From Bacilli bacterium (lineage in GTDB: Bacteria; Bacillota_I; Bacilli_A; RFN20; CAG-826), in contig JAILKX010000157.1 of NCBI GenBank assembly GCA_024693415.1, positions 1-11,273 on the forward strand: a stretch of 11,273 nt of DNA, given 5' to 3'. The notes beneath the pieces are model-generated. The model searched no databases and was not told where the DNA came from. It saw only the letters and a list, made by a program, of their open reading frames with translations. The position numbers and the translations under genes were made by a program. Shown in pieces: positions 7,507-11,273 of the stretch (its first letter is position 1; the number at the start of each line of letters is the position of its first letter).

Positions 7507-7535
7507 TTGTTTTACGCGCGCGGAAGGGATACAAT
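7507..7535 (+). promoter_or_regulatory. Candidate promoter of the glgCDA operon
   Basis: TACAAT (7530-7535) is a good -10, with a weak -35 TTGTTT (7507-7512) at 17 bases. Transcription would start around 7542 and leave a leader of about 20 bases containing the Shine-Dalgarno sequence. A 6-bp hairpin TTGCAT/ATGCAA (7474-7488) lies just upstream. The -35 is poor, so the call is moderate. Confidence 0.5.
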
Positions 7536-7552
7536 GAATTACACGATTACTC

Positions 7553-7559
7553 AGGAGGT
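7553..7559 (+). promoter_or_regulatory. Ribosome binding site deciding the glgC start
   Basis: AGGAGGT lies 4 bases before ATG 7564. The frame is open further upstream, including an ATG at 7534, but that ATG overlaps the candidate -10, and the protein from 7564 starts right at the conserved GlgC N-terminus. Confidence 0.9.
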
Positions 7560-7563
7560 AACC

Positions 7564-8703
7564 ATGGGCATTCAAATAGCGGCCATGATTTTGGCTGGTG
7601 GCAAAGGCACCAGACTGAAAGCTTTGACGCGCAAAACCGCCAAACCGGCGGTTAGCTATGGAGGAAAGTACCGTATCATCGACTTCCCCCTTTCCAATTG
7701 CGCCAATTCGAACATCAACCACGTAGGCGTCTTGACGCAGTATGAGTCAAGCGAGCTGAACACCTACATCGGCAACGGCAACAACTGGGGCCTGAACGGG
7801 GTCAACGCATTGACCTCCGTCTTGACCCCGAAGCAGACCGAAGAGGGCAGCAACTGGTACAAAGGCACCGCCGACGCGATCTATCAGAACATCGACTGGC
7901 TCGACCAGCTCGACCCCGAATACGTTCTGATCCTTTCTGGCGACCACATCTACTGCACCACGTTCAACGCGATGCTGAACCGCCACAAGGCATCGAAGGC
8001 CGACTGCACCATCTCGGTCTACCCGGTCCCGATGGAAGAGGCGAGCCGCTTCGGCATTTTGGAAACCGACGCCGACGGCATCATCACCGCCTTCAAGGAA
8101 AAACCGAAGCAGCCGAAGAGCAACCTCGCCTCGATGGGCATCTACATCTTCACCTACAAGACCCTTCGCGCGGCCCTCGTCGAAGATGCCAAGAAAGAGG
8201 ATTCCGAGCACGATTTCGGCAAGAACATCATCCCGATGATGATGGCTTCCGGCAAAAAGCTCGTCTCCTATACCTATCACGGCTACTGGAAGGACGTCGG
8301 AACGATCTCCTCGCTCCACCAGGCCAACATGGACCTCTTGCTCTCGGGCGATCCCGCGATCAACCTTTTCACCGTCCAGGCCAACCAGCACATCTACACC
8401 GAGGATAACCATTCCTATCCGCAATACATCGGCCCCAAGGCCTCCGTCCGCGACTCCCTCATCAACCAGGGCGCCGAGATCGAGGGCAAAGTCGACCACT
8501 GCGTCATCTCTAGCGATACGCTGATCGCCGAAGGCGCGACCGTCGTCAACTCCGTCATCATGGCGGGCTCCGTCATCGAGAAAGGCGCGATCGTCAGAAA
8601 CGCGATGGTCGCCCCCAATAGCCTTGTCGCCGCCGGCGAAGAAGTCGCCGGCACGCCCGAGGACATCCTCCTCGTGGCCAACGGAAAAGGGAGGATCAAC
8701 TAA
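7564..8703 (+). CDS. glgC: Glucose-1-phosphate adenylyltransferase, catalytic subunit
   Basis: GlgC makes ADP-glucose and pyrophosphate from ATP and glucose 1-phosphate, the committed step of glycogen synthesis. The 379 residues match the usual Bacillota length of about 380. The nucleotidyltransferase domain has ILAGGKGTRL (9-18), PAVSYGGKYRIIDFPLSN (28-45), GTADAIYQN (101-109), LSGDHIY (124-130) with the metal-binding Asp, FKEKP (177-181) with the glucose-1-phosphate Lys180, and YWKDVGT (241-247). The C-terminal part (about 290-370) is a left-handed beta-helix of hexapeptide repeats that carries oligomer contacts and allosteric sites. All catalytic residues are intact. It is the first gene of glgC-glgD-glgA; one base separates it from glgD. 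Confidence 0.97.
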   Translation: MGIQIAAMILAGGKGTRLKALTRKTAKPAVSYGGKYRIIDFPLSNCANSNINHVGVLTQYESSELNTYIGNGNNWGLNGVNALTSVLTPKQTEEGSNWYKGTADAIYQNIDWLDQLDPEYVLILSGDHIYCTTFNAMLNRHKASKADCTISVYPVPMEEASRFGILETDADGIITAFKEKPKQPKSNLASMGIYIFTYKTLRAALVEDAKKEDSEHDFGKNIIPMMMASGKKLVSYTYHGYWKDVGTISSLHQANMDLLLSGDPAINLFTVQANQHIYTEDNHSYPQYIGPKASVRDSLINQGAEIEGKVDHCVISSDTLIAEGATVVNSVIMAGSVIEKGAIVRNAMVAPNSLVAAGEEVAGTPEDILLVANGKGRIN

Positions 8704-8704
8704 T

Positions 8705-9826
8705 ATGAAAAACGTCATCGGACTCGTCAATCTCCACTCCGGACCAGACCTTGCCCCGCTCACCGACAGCCGCCCGCTCGCCTCGACGAGCTTCCTCGGC
8801 CGCTACGCGGTGATCGACTTCCACCTTTCCAACCTCTGCAACGCCGGCATCTCGACCGTCGGGATCTTGGTCAAAGACCATCTCCGCTCGGTCCTCAAGC
8901 ACCTTGGCAACATGTCCTCCTGGGTCACGAACACCAAGATCGGCCGCAACGTCATCATGTACAACGAATCGGCCCACAACACCGATATCGAGAACAACGA
9001 CCTCAACAACATCCGCTGGAACGATTGGGCCCTCTATGATTCGAACGCCGACTACATCGTCATCGTCCCGGGCCACATCATCGCCCCGATCGACATCAAG
9101 CCGATCGTCGAGGAGCACATCGACCGCGGCGCCCGCATCACCGTCGTCGCCACCAAAGTGAACGACGCATCGAAGGAATACCGTTCCGAGATGATCCTCC
9201 GCGTCAATAGCCAGGGCACCCTTGATGACGCCTACGCCAACGATGGCAAGACCGTCGGGCCGGCCACCGTCGGCATGGGGATCTACGTCATCAACCGCAC
9301 CGTCTTCGCCGACATGATCCACAATTTCTCGCGCGTCAATAACTCCATTGACCTCAAGACCTTGATCTATCAGGTCGCCCTCGAAGGCAACTACAAGATC
9401 TACACCCACCTCTACGAAGGCTATTCCCGCTGCATCGATTCGTTCGAGCACTACATCGAATATTCCTTCGAGCTCCTCGACCGCAAGACCCGCGACCAGC
9501 TCTTCTTGGAGGACCTCCCGTTCTACACCCTCACCCAGGACACCGCCCCGGCGGTATATGGGGAAGGCGCGCACTGCCAGAATAGCTTCATCTCCAATGG
9601 CGCCCTCGTCGAAGGCACCGTCATCAATTCGATCATCGGCCGCAACGTCAAGATCGGCAAAGGCGCGGTCGTCCGCGACTCGATCGTCTTCTCGAACACC
9701 AGCGTCGGCGAGAACGCGGTCGTCGATCACGCATTGCTTGACAAGCGCGTGATCATCACCCGCAACCACAAGGTCGTCGGCAGCGCCGACAAGACCGAAT
9801 ACGTCTTCCAGGGAGCGATCTTATGA
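8705..9826 (+). CDS. glgD: GlgD, non-catalytic subunit of ADP-glucose pyrophosphorylase
   Basis: GlgD is a GlgC paralogue that in Bacillota forms a complex with GlgC and raises or tunes its activity. The 373 residues keep the fold: LGRYAVIDFHLSNLCNAGI (31-49) matches GlgC's YRIIDFPLSNC segment, and the hexapeptide beta-helix runs over about 290-360. The nucleotide loop GGKGTRL is absent (LVNLHSGPDLAPLT at 7-20 instead), and the GlgC SGDH motif reads PGHI (121-124), so the metal-binding Asp is lost. These losses are normal for GlgD and are not a sign of decay. GGGAGG at 8689-8694 lies 10 bases before ATG 8705; the frame is open upstream inside glgC. The stop overlaps glgA by ATGA. Confidence 0.95.
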   Translation: MKNVIGLVNLHSGPDLAPLTDSRPLASTSFLGRYAVIDFHLSNLCNAGISTVGILVKDHLRSVLKHLGNMSSWVTNTKIGRNVIMYNESAHNTDIENNDLNNIRWNDWALYDSNADYIVIVPGHIIAPIDIKPIVEEHIDRGARITVVATKVNDASKEYRSEMILRVNSQGTLDDAYANDGKTVGPATVGMGIYVINRTVFADMIHNFSRVNNSIDLKTLIYQVALEGNYKIYTHLYEGYSRCIDSFEHYIEYSFELLDRKTRDQLFLEDLPFYTLTQDTAPAVYGEGAHCQNSFISNGALVEGTVINSIIGRNVKIGKGAVVRDSIVFSNTSVGENAVVDHALLDKRVIITRNHKVVGSADKTEYVFQGAIL

Positions 9827-11259
9827 GGATCGCGATGGTCGCAAGCGAGATCAACCCGCTCATCAAGACGGGTGGCCTCGCCGACGTCATCTACGCCCTT
9901 TCCCAGGAACTCAGGAAAGTCGGCGACGACGTCATCTGCGTATTGCCTTTCTACAAGAAGATCGCCCGCTCTGGCAAATGCGAATACAAATACATCGGCT
10001 CCTTCGACGTCAAGATGGGCTGGCGCTGCCAAAGCGCCCAGATCTATGAGGCGAAGGTCAATGGCTTGCCCTTCTATATGGTGGGCAACGACTATTACTT
10101 CGGCCGCGATGGGGTCTATGGCTACGACGATGACGGCGAGCGCTTCGCTTTCTTCACCTTAGCTAGCCACGCCTTGTTCGATTTCATCGACTTCACCCCC
10201 GACATCGTCCACGTCCACGATTGGCAGTCCGGCATGCTCCCGGTCCTCATCAGGATGAAGTCCGGCCATAACCCGCGCTTCTCCCGCACCAGGACGGTTT
10301 TGACCATCCATAACCCCGCCTTCAAGGGCTACCTCGGCCGCGAGGCCCTAGGCGACCTCTATAACCTCCCCGAAGAGCTCTACGACAACGGCTCGGTGAG
10401 GTTCGAGGGCATGGTGTCGACCCTCAAGGCCGGCATCGTCTACAGCGACAAGATCACGACCGTCTCCCCCGAGCACGCCAAAGAGCTGCTCACCCCGGAA
10501 TTATCCCAGGGCCTCAACGGGGTCCTCGAGTACCGCAGGAACGACTTCTTCGGCATCGTCAACGGCATCGACGAAGAGGAATGGGATTCGATGAAGGACA
10601 AGAAACTCGCTGAGCACTTCTCGGTCAGGAACTTCATCTCCGGCAAGAAGGGCAACCGCAAAGAGCTCTGCAGGATCGCAGGCCTCAAGGACAATGGAGG
10701 CCCGATGTTCGGCCTCGTCTCGCGCCTTACCTACCAGAAGGGCATCGACCTCTGCATCGCGGTAGGCCGCGGGATCTTGGAAAGAGGCGGCATGATGGTC
10801 TTCCTCGGCTCTGGCGAATATGAGCTCGAGCAGGGCTTAGAGAAGCTCCGCGCCGACTTCCCCGACACCTGCTCGGTCTATATCGGCTATTCGGATGATC
10901 GGGCCCACCTCATCTACGCCGCAAGCGACTTCTTCTTGATGCCCTCGCTCTTTGAGCCCTGCGGCATCGGACAGATGGTCGCAGAACGCTATGGCGCCCT
11001 CCCGATCGCCCGCGACACCGGCGGCCTCCACGACACGATCGTGAGCTACACCGGCTCCAATGAAGATGAGGCCAACGGCTTCCTCTTCAGGGATTACGAT
11101 TACGGCGGACTGAACTATGGCGTCCACGAAGCCGAAAGGGTCTTCCGCGACAAAGCGGTCTTCCGCGCCATGCAGAAGAACGCGATGAACACCGATAACG
11201 GCTGGGCATCTTCCGCCCATCTATATCGCGGCATGTACCTCGAGCTCGTCAATCGTTAA
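9823..11259 (+). CDS. glgA: Glycogen synthase (ADP-glucose:alpha-1,4-glucan glucosyltransferase)
   Basis: GlgA transfers glucose from ADP-glucose to the growing alpha-1,4-glucan. It is a GT-B fold enzyme of family GT5, here 478 residues, the usual length and complete. The N-terminal domain begins with VASEINPLIKTGGLADV (6-22), whose KTGGL binds ADP-glucose, followed by HVHDWQSGMLP (130-140) and LTIHNPAFKGY (160-170). TVSPEHAKELLTPE (213-226) and GIVNGIDEEEWD (244-255) end the first domain. The C-terminal domain has SRLTYQKGIDL (300-310, the conserved K-G-D), then FEPCGIGQM (377-385) with the conserved Glu of the EPCG motif, and DTGGLHDT (398-405). RBS GGGAG at 9811-9815; the start overlaps the glgD stop. 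Only 14 bases follow before the window ends, so any downstream glg gene is out of view. Confidence 0.97.
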   Translation: MRIAMVASEINPLIKTGGLADVIYALSQELRKVGDDVICVLPFYKKIARSGKCEYKYIGSFDVKMGWRCQSAQIYEAKVNGLPFYMVGNDYYFGRDGVYGYDDDGERFAFFTLASHALFDFIDFTPDIVHVHDWQSGMLPVLIRMKSGHNPRFSRTRTVLTIHNPAFKGYLGREALGDLYNLPEELYDNGSVRFEGMVSTLKAGIVYSDKITTVSPEHAKELLTPELSQGLNGVLEYRRNDFFGIVNGIDEEEWDSMKDKKLAEHFSVRNFISGKKGNRKELCRIAGLKDNGGPMFGLVSRLTYQKGIDLCIAVGRGILERGGMMVFLGSGEYELEQGLEKLRADFPDTCSVYIGYSDDRAHLIYAASDFFLMPSLFEPCGIGQMVAERYGALPIARDTGGLHDTIVSYTGSNEDEANGFLFRDYDYGGLNYGVHEAERVFRDKAVFRAMQKNAMNTDNGWASSAHLYRGMYLELVNR

Positions 11260-11273
11260 TCGATCATCGATCA

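Noticed and set aside
7534..7563. Earlier ATG as glgC start (ten extra residues)
   Set aside because: The ATG lies within the candidate -10 box, and a perfect AGGAGGT precedes the ATG at 7564, where GlgC homologues begin.
7747..8763. Long open frame (338 codons) on the - strand opposite glgC
   Set aside because: It is the mirror of a gene with strong C-ending codon preference, which removes stops from the antisense. The product has low-complexity Asp/Gly/Val composition and no recognisable motif.
8696..9769. Long open frame (357 codons) on the - strand opposite glgD
   Set aside because: Same cause: antisense of a GC-rich, well-supported gene. The sequence is dominated by Asp, Val and Ala with no domain.
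8705..9826. GlgD as a decayed GlgC pseudogene
   Set aside because: Loss of the GGxGTRL and SGDH motifs is the normal state of the GlgD family, and the frame and operon position are intact.

Overview
The window looks like the chromosome of a moderately GC-rich member of the Bacillota. The first eight genes follow the order of the Bacillus-type cluster priA-(def-fmt)-rsmB-rlmN-prpC-prkC-(rsgA)-rpe, with rpmB downstream on the opposite strand. Tryptophan is encoded by TGG, and TGA is used as a real stop in four genes, so the standard bacterial code applies and a Mycoplasma-type code does not. Assignment below phylum is uncertain; a GC-rich uncultured gut or rumen Bacilli/Erysipelotrichia-like lineage is a guess.

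Left part, bases 2-6896, + strand. The 3' part of priA (replication restart helicase) is followed by a short gap with an extended -10 promoter inside a stem-loop. Next come an unrecognised acidic-tailed protein, a protein with the length and architecture of the 16S rRNA methyltransferase RsmB but without its catalytic cysteines or SAM motif, RlmN (radical SAM RNA methylase), a PP2C phosphatase, a Hanks-type Ser/Thr kinase, ribulose-5-phosphate 3-epimerase, and a six-helix membrane protein of unknown function. From the RsmB-like gene onward every junction overlaps by 4-8 bases, so these genes are almost certainly one translationally coupled operon. The kinase stops right after its catalytic domain: it has no transmembrane helix and no PASTA repeats, unlike usual PrkC/PknB. 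The def, fmt and rsgA genes that often sit in this cluster are absent here.

Middle, bases 6897-7563. This holds a strong bulged hairpin, a 20-bp alternating CG/CA tract beside an AT palindrome, the terminator of rpmB, rpmB itself (ribosomal protein L28, - strand) with a clear promoter, and a divergent rpmB/glgC intergenic region full of inverted repeats built on GTTTGC.

Right part, bases 7564-11259, + strand. A compact glgC-glgD-glgA operon makes ADP-glucose (GlgC catalytic subunit, GlgD non-catalytic subunit) and polymerises it into glycogen (GlgA). Branching enzyme and phosphorylase are not in the window.

The most notable item is the RsmB-like protein: an apparently intact, operon-embedded pseudo-methyltransferase at the conserved rsmB locus.
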